A DNA stretch of 15,545 nt from Chlamydomonas sphaeroides (Eukaryota; Chlorophyta; Chlorophyceae; Chlamydomonadales; Chlamydomonadaceae): assembly GCA_001662425.1 (NCBI GenBank), contig BDDC01001203.1, forward strand, positions 10,482 through 26,026, given 5' to 3'. Positions 1-8,095 of the stretch are shown here, piece after piece (position 1 is the first letter of the stretch; each line of letters starts with the position of its first letter). The notes beneath the pieces are model-generated. The model saw only the letters and a list, made by a program, of their open reading frames with translations. It had not been told where the DNA came from and made no database searches. The position numbers and the translations under genes are program-made.

Positions 1-24
1 TAACGACGTCGCTGCACTGGCCGT

Positions 25-88
25 CGCGTCACTGCGGTAACGCGTCACTGCGGTAACGCGTCACTGCGGTAACGCGTCACTGCGGTAA
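25..88. repeat. 16-bp tandem repeat, four perfect copies
   Basis: The unit cgcgtcactgcggtaa occurs at 25-40, 41-56, 57-72 and 73-88 without a mismatch, and the first four bases of a fifth copy follow. Perfect identity suggests recent expansion. It lies in the spacer beyond the transporter's 3' end, and the array may begin close to the window edge. Confidence 0.97.
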
Positions 89-709
89 CGCGGGCTGGGC
101 CGGGACTCGGGGTCCTTGCGGGCGCTCCTGGTTGGGCTTCCTTCCGCACTGGCGCACCTAACCACTGCATTCCCTCTACGCACGGCCGGCGCGCCATTGT
201 CCCTGGTGCGGTTTTGTCTTTCTATTATACTTATACTTATTTCTGAACACACACACGCACACACACCAGCATCGCTGCCCCTCTGCCCCCTCCTGCATGC
301 ACAGCCCGCCTAACCGCCTGCCCGCCTAACCGCCTGCCTCGCCCTCGCACTCGCCCTTTGCCAACGGCCAAGAGCCCACGGCCCACGGACACAGGCCCGC
401 GCGGCGGCGTGGGCCGCGCGCAAGCCGCCCCGCTCCTCTACCGGCACCCACCGCTCACCGCTCACCGCTCACCCCTCACACACCAGGAGCGCGCCGCCGC
501 CCGCCACGCCAGCTCCGGCCGCAGCACGCCGGCCCCCTCAGCCAGCAGCCACATGCCCCTGCGCTGAGCCGACGCCGCGCTTCGTGGGGCCGCTGCGGCC
601 CCACGGCAGGGCGCCGCCCGGTGCTCGCGGCAACGCGGGGCCCGCGACGGCGGGCCCGAGGCTCGGCCCGCGCCTTCCCCGCTCAGCGCGCACGTCGCGC
701 TCGCACGCG

Positions 710-787
710 GCCGGCGGCGGCGATCCGGAGCCGCGGCCGGCGGCGGCGACCCCAAGCCGCGGCCGGCGGCGGCGACCCCAAGCCGCG
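710..787. repeat. 26-bp GC-rich tandem repeat, three copies
   Basis: Copies lie at 710-735, 736-761 and 762-787. Each starts gccggcggcggcga and ends gccgcg. Copies two and three are identical, while copy one differs in the middle (tccgga for ccccaa). It lies about 210 bp past the transporter stop and may fall in its 3' UTR. Confidence 0.95.
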
Positions 788-996
788 CTGCTTGCCGCGC
801 CGTGCCCCAGTGCAGGGGCCGCAGGGCCACACGCGCGGCGTTGCGCCCGGGACCGGCGCAGGCACAGGCGCGTGCGCCGGACCTCAGCCGGGCAGCTGTT
901 CGCTGCCCGCCGCCGGCGGCCGGCGGCCCACACCGGCAGCTCCTCGCGCTCGCCGGACCCCAGCTTACGGCGGCGGCCGCCCGGCCCCAGCGGCAG

Positions 997-3900
997 CTAC
1001 AAGCCCCGCCCCGCGCCGCCTGCGGCCGCCGCCAGCCCTTCCCCCGCCGCCGCGCCGTGCCGCAAACTCGCCGTCGCGGCGGCGACGCCCGTCGCGCCGG
1101 CGCCGCCGGCCGCCAGCACCTGCACCGCCAGGCCCTCGCTGCCGCCGCCGCCGCCGCCGGCGGCGGCACCGCCGAGCAGCGGCTCCGTCAGCGCCCCCGC
1201 CGCGGCGGCGGGCGAGCCGCTTGCGGAGCCGACGGCGGCGGGCTTGGGCGCCGTCGGCGACGACGACGCCGGCGGCGCTATGGAGTTGAAGTAGCCGTAC
1301 GCCGCCATGCCCAGTACGGCAATCACCATGCCCGCTAGCTTGCGGTTGGTGATGACGTCACCCAGGTACAGCCAGCCGGTGATGAGCACCAGGATGGTCT
1401 TGGTGTGGCCCAGCACCTGGAGAGCGTGTGGGGCGCGTGGCGGCGTGTGCACGTGTGAGTGCGAAGGGGGACGGATTTGCGGGCACAAATACGGCCAGCC
1501 GGTCATGCGGAAGGGGAGGCAGAGAAGCGGCCCAGGCAAATGAAGAACCGCTATGGATATCAGTTGATTCGACACGTACGCAACAAACAAGATGACACTG
1601 GCGTTACTCCACGAGGCCCGCCGCACCTGGAAGGTAACCGCGCTGAAGCGGCCCAGGCACATGAACTGGCTGATGTTGACCAGCACCGCCACCGCGCATG
1701 ACCAGAACAGGCAGGTGAGCGCGGGCACGTTGTGGTCGTAGGTCCAGATCCACGAGTCCGTCAGCAGCTTGTCCACAAAGGGGCCCACCGCCAGCAGCAT
1801 GACGCCCTGGTTGGTGTGGGACAGGGGCAGGGGATGGAATGGAATGGGAAGGGGCAGGGGACAACGGCGACTTAGGCGACGGCAGCAGCATGCCGCCTTG
1901 CGCGTGGTGGGCAGCGGGTGGCAGGAAGGTGGCAGGCACGCCGGGGCGACGCGTCAGCGCCGCGCCGCTCCCAAACGGCCACGGCGCGGCGAGCCCGCCC
2001 CAGCACCCCGGGGCGTCGCAGCTTGGGCCACTGGCTGAGGACGCGAGGCTGAGGCCACACATCCCGCCCGCCCCCCTTCCTCCCATCGACGTCACCCGCC
2101 GCCGACCCACATGGCGCCGCGGCCCCTGGCCCCTGCACCCCGGGCCCCTTGCAGAGAGGACGACCGGCTGAGCACAGCCCCTGCTCTTCCTCAACGGTTC
2201 TGTTCTACTCAACCCTGGAACACCCCCTGCGCTTCCTCAACGGCCATCCGCCGCCGACCCACATGCATGTGTGCGGCCCTGCCGCACCGCCCAGCGCCGA
2301 AAGCCTCCACAACCCCCGGAGGTCGCCCGCAGCTGGCTCCTGGCAATACCACGACGACGACCCAGCCCTGCTTCCCGCCCCTTGCCCGCCCAGCGGCCTG
2401 GGCGCCGGACCACGGGCCCTGGACCGGCCCCGGGCACGCGTCCGCCACAGGCGGTGGCTCCACTGTCCCAGCGCGATGCGGCAGCAGAGTGGCCCTCTGC
2501 TACAGCCCTGCTGGGCGTTCCGTTTGCTTGCCGCCCCGCCACATCGCATTCCCAGAGTATTGTACGATGATGTTGTACATTTGATGCTGGAATACATTTT
2601 ACCAGTGTCAATTCCAACATATGGTGACGCGCCGGGCCCCACCTGCACGGGCGCCGTGTTGCTGAGCAGCTGGTTGCTTGTGAGGCCCAGCCGCCGCTGG
2701 ATGGAGCCGCACATGATCTGCTGCAGGCCGCTGGTGACCACGGAGATGGCGGCGATCACCAGGCCCAGCGTGTTCATGGTCACGTCCGTCACGGTGCTGC
2801 GGAGGGGCGGGAGGGGTGGAGCAAAGGGGGGATCAAACGGCGAGCACGGATTCGTGGCCGCAGTGACAAGGCCCCGAAGTGATCCGCGTGTTTGTTGAGA
2901 ATGACAGGGCCGCGTTGGGGAGAAGGTGCTGGGTTGGCTGGCGCTGGGGTTGGTGGAGGGGGAGGACAAGGGAAGCCGGAACCACGCGAGTCGCGCAGGG
3001 CCGCGGGGCGGGGGGTGGGGTGCCTCAGCCAGGGGTCGGTGGGGGTGCAACGCGAGCGGCGGTGGGGCGGAGTGTCACGCGGGGCTGCGGCCGGGGTGCT
3101 GGCACACAACGAACGACCACGAGGGCCAGAAGGGGTGGGGCGCGCGCAGGGAATTGCGGACGGAGGTTTGTGTCCACAGCACCGGATGTGCAGGGCAGCG
3201 GTCGCACTCACACAATGGCCACGCCCACGACCACGACCAGGATGGAGGCCACGGTCGGCACCGTGAAGCGCCGCTTGAGCCAGAGCGCCTCCACCAGGCA
3301 CACAAAGGGGATGATGAGCAGCTTGGAGATCTGGGGGGAGAGAGGGGGGAGGAGGGGGACGGGGTGGGTGGGGGTTGAGCAGCGGCGGGTCAAGGCTGGG
3401 GCCAAAGCACATATGGGTGCGCAAAACCCCTCTCGCGTCTCTCGCCCGCGCTACGCCCGCGCCACACACGCTCGCGCTCGCGCGCGCGCGCATTCTCGCG
3501 ATGGGGGGAGGAGGAGCCCTGGCCCGCTCAATTTCGGTGCTGCAGACTGTAGGTTGGGAGGTGCTGTGAGAGGCGGTGAACGTCGTGTGTGCCTGCCCGT
3601 CTACCCGCGCGGTCCCCGAGGCCCCACATATGGTGGCGCGCACGCCCCGTGAGCCCCCCGGCGCACACCCCACACCTGGTAGAAGCCCACGCTGTTGACG
3701 AGCAGGCTCAGGTTGAGCGAGGCGATGGACACGCTGGCAATCACCGCGAACACGAGGCAATCTGCGTGCATCGGGGGCGACGTTGGGCTCCCGCCCGCAG
3801 CCAGGCGCCATGCGAGGATCGTCATGGACAACCGCTTACCTTTGAGCGGCATGCTAGCGGACTTGCCATAACCGATGGCTTCCATCAAGCGCACACTCCC

Positions 3901-4208
3901 GCCACACGCGAGGAAATGGAACGAGCACAGCGTCGTTGCTGCAAGGGCAACATTTTGTATCAGACAGCGCGAGAACGCCTCGTGCGGTCCGGCGTTGCAG
4001 ACACTGCCGGGAAGCCGCGGCGTCGCGCCCCAGAGCCAGCCAGCGGCTGCTCTACATGATCCTCACCATATACAAACTTGTAGCCCATGTTGGGGTCCAT
4101 GAGGACCTTGTTCACGAAAACAATGAGCACGCTGGTGGACACGTTCAGGAACCACGCGAAGACGTCCATCGCCAACTTCTCCTCCTTGGGGTCAAACGAG
4201 GGAGCCAT
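997..4208 (-). CDS. Nucleotide-sugar transporter, UXT/SLC35E3-like (TPT/DMT superfamily), 7 exons
   Basis: Exons, in transcript order, are 4208-4067, 3938-3840, 3761-3676, 3330-3212, 2796-2643, 1806-1627 and 1416-997. They sum to 1200 nt, giving 399 residues and a TAG stop. All six introns are GT-AG and every phase joins. The start has a good context (gccATGg), and an in-frame stop lies upstream at 4242-4244. The protein looks like a ten-helix antiporter. The first helix ends in FVNKVLM (residues 31-37). Next come TTLCSFHFLACGG (from 49), NSVGFYQISKLL (103 on), a loop with QRRLGLTSNQLL, GPFVDKLL, and a last pair of helices starting VLGHTKTILVL (261 on) and ending near 304. This order matches plant UDP-xylose/UDP-uronate transporters and animal SLC35E3, which exchange sugar nucleotides for UMP across Golgi or ER membranes. 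The substrate cannot be read from sequence. A 95-residue Ala/Gly-rich tail (305-399) is unusual. It contains one acidic-dileucine-like TEPLL and may be cytosolic. Confidence 0.92.
1807..2642 (-). other. Intron 5 of the transporter gene (836 bp) with local duplications
   Basis: This is the longest intron of the gene. It joins APVQ to GVMLLAVGPF in phase 0. It contains an exact 18-bp direct repeat, ccgccgccgacccacatg, at 2096-2113 and 2248-2265. A second shorter repeat, cttcctcaacgg, lies at 2186-2197 and 2232-2243. The 60 bases next to the donor, about 2560-2620, are distinctly AT-richer than the rest. No coding segment is needed or seen inside. Confidence 0.8.
2797..3211 (-). other. Intron 4 of the transporter gene
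   Basis: This 415-bp intron has donor GTGAGTG and acceptor cgcag, and it splits the GT|C valine codon. Long frames cross it on both strands, but they give low-complexity Gly/Arg/Pro translations and are not coding. I see nothing else in it. Confidence 0.75.
3331..3675 (-). other. Intron 3 of the transporter gene with a CG dinucleotide run
   Basis: This 345-bp intron separates NSVGFYQ from ISKLLIIPF in phase 0. On the plus strand it has a CG-dinucleotide run at 3479-3491, flanked by imperfect CTCGCG units. The pyrimidine tract beside its acceptor shows on the plus strand as the G/A-rich stretch 3332-3375. No gene lies within it. Confidence 0.75.
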
Positions 4209-5014
4209 GGCTGCACTGGCTCTGGGCCGCGCCCCGGCACTCTAAATCGCTTGGCGATACAATGCTAGGTTCAGGGCATGTAACGCATAGTGCCGAGGCT
4301 GCTGATGTTCTGTATGCAGCCGTGCAGAGCGCTGGTATGTACAGGCGAGGTGTACACGCCGAGTTTGGCTCCCCGCCATCCCGAACTCGCCCGTCTGACT
4401 GGCGAAGGCGCGATCGAATCGCACATTGGCCCGCTTGCGCCACCAATCCATAGCACCTTCACGTATCCTGCAGGACATCTTCAAGCGGCATTCGCTGCCG
4501 CGCGGAACGCTGTGGGTCGTGTGCCGTTGAGGGGCCGCGGTCGTACTGCACCCGCCAGCCGCGGCCAATGTGTAACAGGGTTCGCCGGGCGACATCCATA
4601 CCGATGGTTTACAAGCTCTCTATGATACAACCAACATGCCATGCCGTGCACGGCGTTCAGGCAACAGGCCTGCAGCAGCAACACATTATCACGATCACGG
4701 CCCGCCACCAACCGCACCCTACCTACCTAGGCCCTCCCCGCCCGCCTCCCCAAGCCGTCTTATTCAGACACGACGCACGCGCCATCGTGTCTCAGCGAGC
4801 GCAAGGGGAGGCCTCCGCGGCGCACGCCAAGGGGACGCGGCACGAGGGCCCACAGGCGCCGCGGCGAGCCCTTACTCCAGGAGGTGCCCGCCTGGTCCTA
4901 CACCCACAAAGCTGCCTACTGTAGGCCACCAGCGCCCGCCCGCCCCTCCCCCACCCTGCCCCCCCCGCCGCCGCCGCACGGAGCGCGGCAGCGCAGCCGC
5001 CACTGGCCGCGCGG

Positions 5015-5038
5015 CGGGCACGGGCACGGGCACGGACA
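5015..5038. repeat. Hexanucleotide repeat, four units
   Basis: Three copies of cgggca are followed by one cggaca, in the GC-rich spacer. Confidence 0.9.
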
Positions 5039-5575
5039 CGAGCTGGGGGCCTCCACCCATGCGCAGGTCCCCGGCCGCGCGATGCCGCGCCAGGGCACGA
5101 GGCGGCGGCTCGGGCATGAACGGATGCAGCCCGGCGCGGCCCACGCCCCTAGCACCCGCGCCGCGGACGCCAGGCTGAAGCGCCTCTCCGCCCGAGGCTG
5201 CTCGAGCCTGGCAGACTCCGGGCGAGACATGTGCGCATAGCCGTCGGTCCGGCTGGCGCCTCGGGGTCGGCCCCACCGGCCTCCTGCCGCGCACGCTGCA
5301 GCGACGGCGGGCATGGCCTAGGCGGCGGCCAAGGCGGCGGCCGCCGCGAGTTCGCTGAAGTTCCCTCAGCGCCACGCGGGCATGGCCCCGGCCTTCACTG
5401 CCCTCGGCCGGCCAAGGTGGCGGCCGCCGCCGCCGCGAGTCCCGTCAAGTCCCCCGAGCGCCACGGCCGCTGTAGGGCTGTCGGCCGCAACGTGACCCAC
5501 GACTGTGCGCGCCCATCGTGGGGAGCACAGCGCGGCCATCGCCGTCCCCTACACTGCCGCATCGTATGCAGCCGC

Positions 5576-5599
5576 CTGCTGCGGCTGCTGCGGCTGCTG
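5576..5599. repeat. 9-bp repeat of ctgctgcgg
   Basis: Two full ctgctgcgg units at 5576-5593 are followed by ctgctg at 5594-5599. The repeat is non-coding and lies about 380 bp beyond the CUE-gene stop. Confidence 0.9.
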
Positions 5600-5807
5600 T
5601 TCCGGTCGCGTCCAACCTCGAGCATGCCTCGAGGATGCCGCAGCGACGCAAGGCCCTCGCTGCCCGCTGACCCACGCTGGTGGGCCGCGGCCGCTGCTGC
5701 AGCGGCAGACAGGATCACGCCGCCAGTGCCCCCAGTGCGCCGCCACAGGCAGGCGCTGCGGCTGCGGCCGCCACGGCCGCGCCGCAGTCGTGGTGCGCCC
5801 GGCGCAG

Positions 5808-5849
5808 CAGCAGGGCCTCCCCGCCATGCAGCAGGGCCTCCCCGCCATG
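5808..5849. repeat. 21-bp perfect tandem duplication
   Basis: Two adjacent identical 21-bp units (5808-5828 and 5829-5849) start cagcagggcc and end ccgccatg. They lie about 130 bp past the CUE-gene stop, probably in its 3' UTR. Confidence 0.95.
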
Positions 5850-5981
5850 GCCCTCAGTGCGCCGCCGGCAGCCATAGCCCGCGTAGTCCGGCGCAGGCGC
5901 CGCCACAGGCAGGCGCAGCAGCCGGCATGCGCCCCCCCCCCAAAAGGCCAACCCCGCTGCTGCCGGCCTGCGGTGGACCGC

Positions 5982-6345
5982 TCAAAAGACGTCGGGGTTG
6001 CGGTGCGGCCCGGCTCCCGGGAAGCCGCTGCCGCTGGTGGCCTTTTGGAGGTGCAGCGAGAGCGAGTAGTTGGTCACCTGCAGCGAGCGGACCTGGGGCG
6101 TGAAGGGAGGGGGTGGGGCGGGAAGGGAGGGGGTGGGGCGGTGTGCGGGCAGGGACGGGCGCCCGTGGACGCCGATGATCCCCGCTCCGCCGCATCCACA
6201 CAGCCTCCTCCTCGTCGCTCGCGAGCGCCGCGGCCCGGCCCCTCCCGCTGCGATGCGCGCTCCTCCTCAGTCCCCACCTGCTCCTGATGCTGCGCCAGCT
6301 CCGCCCGCAGCTGTGTCACCGCCGCCTCCAGGCCCGACCGCTCCT

Positions 6346-6395
<50 letters not shown>

Positions 6396-8095
6396 CGCGC
6401 AAGGGCAGCCGGTGTTGTGTCTCGACATGCAGACAGGAGGGCAAGGTCAGGAGGAAAATGCTGCAGGCCGACGCAGCCCTGGCCCCCGCAACGCCCATGT
6501 TTGGCACACGCAGCGACGCGCAGTGGCGACCTGCCCAGGTGCCCAATAGCCTAGGTGCCGGCGGCCGCTTACGGCGAGAGTACGCCGTGCCGCTGCCGAG
6601 CTCAACGAGGCTGGCCATGGCTTGGGGCATGCGCCCACCTCAGGAGCATCACCCTCCTGCCGCCCCACCCCTCACCTGCAACTGGCGATGCTGGATCTGC
6701 ACCGCCTTCTTCAGCACCGCATTCTCCTCCGCCAGCTTGGCCGCGCGCGCAGCCGCTGAGCCGCCGTCGCCGCCGGCGGACCCGCCCGAGCCGCCACCGC
6801 CACCGACGGCAGCGCCCGACGTCCCCGCCGCACCCGCGCTGTCAGAGCCGGAGGCCGCCTTCAAGGAGGACCGGGCAGGGGGAGGGTTGTGCAGTGGGGA
6901 GAGGTTGCGAGAGACGTGACGAAGGTCCCAGATAGGGGGAGGCAGGCCCCGGGAGTCGGTCCATCGGCGCATGCGAGGCTGGTGGGATGCTGCTGGGATG
7001 TGGGGGGCGCCTGGCGGCAGTCAGGCGCCGGTGCTCTAGGTGGGCTCCAGGCGGCAAGCTGGGCCGCCAGGGACAGGACCAGGGCTGGGGCCGCTTCGGG
7101 AGGCCGGCTGGGGGCGAGGGGGCCTGGGAGCGGCAGCTGACAGGCGGGACCTAGCCAGGCCGGCCAAGGCCTAAGGACAAGTTTCCTGGTACGGTGCCGC
7201 CGCGGCTGCTGCATGACGAAGCGGGCCTCAATCCACCACGCCCCCTCACGCCCGCCCGGTCGTCGCACAAGCCCGACACGCGCAGGGCAAGGCGCGCACC
7301 TGCTGCTTGACAAAGCGGGTCACAAAGCCCTCAAACTGGCTCAGGAAGTTGGCCGCCCGCTGCCGCGCGTTGGTAAGGTCCGAGGCAGCGCTCATTTCGG
7401 CAACCAGCGCTTCCACCCACTGCTCCGCGGTCATCGGGCCGCCGCTGGGGCCCGGCCCCGCATCCTCGCCCCCGGTCGCGGCACTCCCCGCCACAGTGTC
7501 GCCTGGGTGGAGGTGAGAAGGGTTGAGCGGGGGCCAGGAGGGGTGTGATGGGCTGGACGTTGCGCCACACGGTGAGCGGTTAGGGGTGGGGTAGCTGCAG
7601 GTGCCACGAGCGGCTCCGGCTTGCGACAGTGCACGGGAAGACGCGATGAACAATGCCAGTTCCCTCGCACCTGCTGTAGGCCGCTGCTGCGAGGGCCCGG
7701 CTCCCGTACCAGCAGCATCTGCGCCGTCGCGGACGCTAAGTTGCAGTTCACTTAGTCGTCGAATGGCCGCGTCAATGTTGTTGCCGCACTCTGAAAGTAC
7801 GTTTGAGACCGTCTGCAGGGCGCGAAAAAGGGCTGTGACGTGAGGCCAGCGCGGACCATTCAGCCGCCGAGATGCGACTCACCCGCTCGTCCATTTCGGG
7901 GAAGAGGGCCTGCAATGCTGACAGGGCCGTCGCCGGCACGGCGTGCAGGCCGCCGGCCGCGAACTGGCAACGGGCCGATGCCGGGCTATAGTGCTGGCGC
8001 GACCGCTTGCCACCGAGTTGCCGGTCCTCGACGGCCTCGCCGTCGTCAAAATGACGTTTCGCCAGGACAGGAGATCGGACGCCGAGAACGGACAT
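5982..8095 (-). CDS. CUE-domain coiled-coil protein (plant ubiquitin-system type), 6 exons
   Basis: Exons are 8095-7883, 7812-7671, 7502-7300, 6858-6676, 6343-6278 and 6092-5982. They sum to 918 nt, giving 305 residues and a TGA stop. An in-frame stop at 8105-8107 fixes the start. Residues 30-33 (KRSR) could be a small nuclear signal. A CUE domain covers about 57-96. It has the diagnostic LFPEMD, the helix SECGNNIDAAIRRL and a dileucine-like LSELQL; CUE domains bind ubiquitin. A second conserved block around 143-175 starts EQWVEALVAEM. A coiled coil runs from about 222 (AARAAKLAEENAVLKKAV) to about 270. It is followed by VTNYSLSLHL and the C-terminal FPGAGPHRNPDVF. From memory this order, including the NY(A/S)LxLHL and PDVF ends, matches small plant CUE proteins of the Arabidopsis AT5G32440 type. 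Spacing inside the coiled coil matches without a gap, which supports the short exon 5. The exon 4 acceptor (ttgaag) is the weakest junction. The molecular role is unknown beyond probable ubiquitin binding. Confidence 0.88.
6102..6141. repeat. 20-bp G-rich tandem duplication in CUE-gene intron 5
   Basis: The unit gaagggagggggtggggcgg occurs twice in tandem (6102-6121 and 6122-6141). It begins 9 nt upstream of the exon 6 acceptor, so in the minus-strand transcript it forms the C/U-rich tract before the splice site. The plus (template) strand has several runs of three or more G and could form a G-quadruplex. Confidence 0.93.
6347..6394. repeat. (CAG)16 / (CTG)16 trinucleotide repeat at a splice acceptor
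   Basis: Sixteen uninterrupted CAG units on the plus strand read as CTG in the minus-strand transcript. They abut the ctgcag acceptor of exon 5 of the CUE gene. No AG occurs within the CTG run, so the tract stands where the polypyrimidine tract should be. Translating it as poly-Leu, poly-Cys or poly-Ala is not required, because splicing at 6344/6343 restores the family's coiled-coil spacing. Confidence 0.93.
6859..7299 (-). other. Intron 3 of the CUE gene
   Basis: This 441-bp intron has donor GTGCGC after VKQQ and acceptor cctccttgaag before AASGSD, in phase 0. The acceptor AAG is less usual than CAG but is preceded by a pyrimidine tract and keeps the frame. I see no other feature in it. Confidence 0.7.

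Larger units (their letters stand above)
1..996. other. Spacer, 3' flank of the transporter gene
   Basis: No gene is supported. The region holds the 16-bp and 26-bp tandem repeats listed separately, a CA-rich microsatellite near 248-268 and GC-rich low-complexity DNA. Reading frames over 200 codons are open on both strands here. They overlap each other and translate only to Ala/Arg/Pro/Gly runs, as expected from base composition. No TGTAA (ttaca on this strand) is present downstream of the transporter stop within the window. Confidence 0.7.
4209..5981. other. Spacer between transporter start and CUE-gene stop
   Basis: Both flanking genes are on the minus strand, so this should hold the 3' UTR of the CUE gene and the promoter and 5' UTR of the transporter. 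Positions 4209-4720 have mixed composition. Positions 4720-5980 are very GC-rich, with short tandem repeats (5015-5038, 5576-5599, 5808-5849). A 16-bp sequence, cgccacaggcaggcgc, occurs exactly at 5741-5756 and 5901-5916. I found no conserved protein motif and no obvious TATA box. Confidence 0.7.

Noticed and set aside
462..1294. Overlapping 235- and 236-codon open frames on both strands
   Set aside because: They mirror each other and overlap the transporter's last exon. They translate only to Ala/Arg/Pro/Gly runs, which is expected in GC-rich DNA with few stop codons.
2205..3811. Two long minus-strand open frames (281 and 340 codons)
   Set aside because: The first carries transporter exon 5 in frame but runs on through introns. 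The second is low-complexity in a different frame. The spliced model explains all the conserved sequence.
3762..4066. Apparent loss of the second membrane helix of the transporter
   Set aside because: Exon 1 can join 3761 directly in frame, which would delete the helix. A 99-nt exon at 3938-3840 with good GT-AG sites and matching phase supplies the missing TTLCSFHFL segment.
4872..5375. 167-codon minus-strand frame in the spacer
   Set aside because: It has no recognisable motif, is Arg/Gly/Pro-rich and has similar open frames on the opposite strand.
6316..6630. Poly-Cys, poly-Leu or poly-Gln protein through the CAG repeat
   Set aside because: The repeat lies in an intron by the family-spacing argument, and none of the flanking translations show conservation.
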